The notes beneath the pieces are model-generated. The model saw only the letters and a program-made list of their open reading frames with translations, did not search any database and was not told the DNA's origin. This document shows, piece by piece, positions 63,848-64,000 of a DNA stretch of 64,000 bases. How positions within the stretch are numbered: the stretch's first letter is position 1; every line of letters starts with the position of its first letter. Source of the DNA: DATBVX01 sp963696675. GTDB taxonomy: Bacteria > Pseudomonadota > Gammaproteobacteria > Steroidobacterales > Steroidobacteraceae. The translations under genes and the position numbers were made by a program. The DNA lies in assembly GCA_963696675.1 (NCBI GenBank), contig CAVOLM010000013.1, positions 1-64,000 on the forward strand. The letters run 5' to 3'.

Positions 63848-64000
63848 TGAGTCCTCCTCAAGATCGCGATTCAATGGCCAAAGGCCATCGGGCAATGCCG
63901 CGACGTGCATGCCCGATGCGGTTTCTGAATGCCTTTGCTGCATGCTAGCGACAGCGATTTCACGCACGAGGGCAGTGGTAGTCTTTCTGTGTGGCATTAG
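63848..64000. promoter_or_regulatory. Leader and promoter region of the receptor gene
   Basis: The last 153 bases contain the receptor ribosome site and presumably its promoter. GGCCAAAGGCC at 63877-63887 is a short palindrome (GGCC-AAA-GGCC) in the leader. The far end is open to whatever lies right of the window. Confidence 0.35.

Noticed and set aside
1..64000. tRNA, rRNA, insertion sequences or prophage
   Set aside because: I looked for cloverleaf-like arms, transposase motifs and phage structural genes and saw none; the lysozyme and VgrG/Hcp genes belong to the T6SS locus.

Overview
The window is a GC-rich stretch of a Gram-negative chromosome. An outer-membrane TonB-dependent receptor, an RND efflux pair, Tat-type signals, a complete-looking type VI secretion (T6SS) locus and the general style of the proteins point to a gammaproteobacterium of the Steroidobacter/Nevskia/Xanthomonadales kind. 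That placement is an inference from protein style, not a measured phylogeny. I recognised no tRNA, rRNA, CRISPR array or insertion sequence.

Positions 1-22559 (all minus strand, so read right to left) are one T6SS locus: tssA, tssB, tssC, hcp, tagJ, tssE, tssF, tssG, tssH(clpV), then an effector island and an FHA gene that runs off the left edge. The baseplate (TssE/F/G, VgrG), sheath (TssB/C), tube (Hcp) and recycling ATPase are present. The membrane-complex genes tssJ/K/L/M are not in view and probably lie left of base 1. The effector island holds a GH24 lysozyme-like protein with the T4 lysozyme E/D/T triad spacing; VgrG with a long 8-residue repeat needle; a DUF6484 protein; a DUF2169 adaptor; a thiolase-fold protein that has lost its catalytic residues; a DUF4150 (PAAR-like) protein with a C-terminal GHH nuclease-like domain; a beta-propeller-like protein that may be its immunity partner; a TIGR02270 protein; a DUF922 protein with an HExxH motif; and two small unknown genes.

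Positions 22.9-34.9 kb hold metabolic and stress genes: cupin + glutathione transferase, MFS transporter, HutD + GMC oxidoreductase (overlapping), Lon protease + Hsp20, a DHA2-type drug exporter, a lipoprotein with a beta-helix-like tail, and ChrB + LysE exporter. 34.9-38.5 kb: an exported class V aminotransferase coupled to an M28 peptidase, then a CmcJ-type oxidoreductase. 38.5-40.3 kb: ArsR - SRPBCC - GST module with a tandem operator-like repeat on the arsR start. 40.3-45 kb: AraC regulator, a fused Ogt-AlkA DNA repair protein, a carboxyltransferase and a HAD phosphatase. 45-55 kb: M13 metallopeptidase, a degenerate S1C/PDZ protein, AraC regulator, LytTR two-component pair, metallo-beta-lactamase-fold hydrolase, CAP-domain protein and DUF2891 protein. 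55-64 kb: RND efflux adaptor and pump, a Tat-exported Gfo/Idh/MocA oxidoreductase, a clear intrinsic terminator and a TonB-dependent receptor.

A technical feature dominates the reading: about fifteen otherwise well-conserved genes change reading frame once or more by single-base indels, often in short homopolymers or CG runs, without missense decay. The density is extreme in tssB-tssC (roughly fifteen events in 2 kb) and zero in the 6.4 kb of tssH-tssG-tssF-tssE next to it. I treat these as probable sequencing errors and annotate the genes across the breaks, giving the break positions in each entry.
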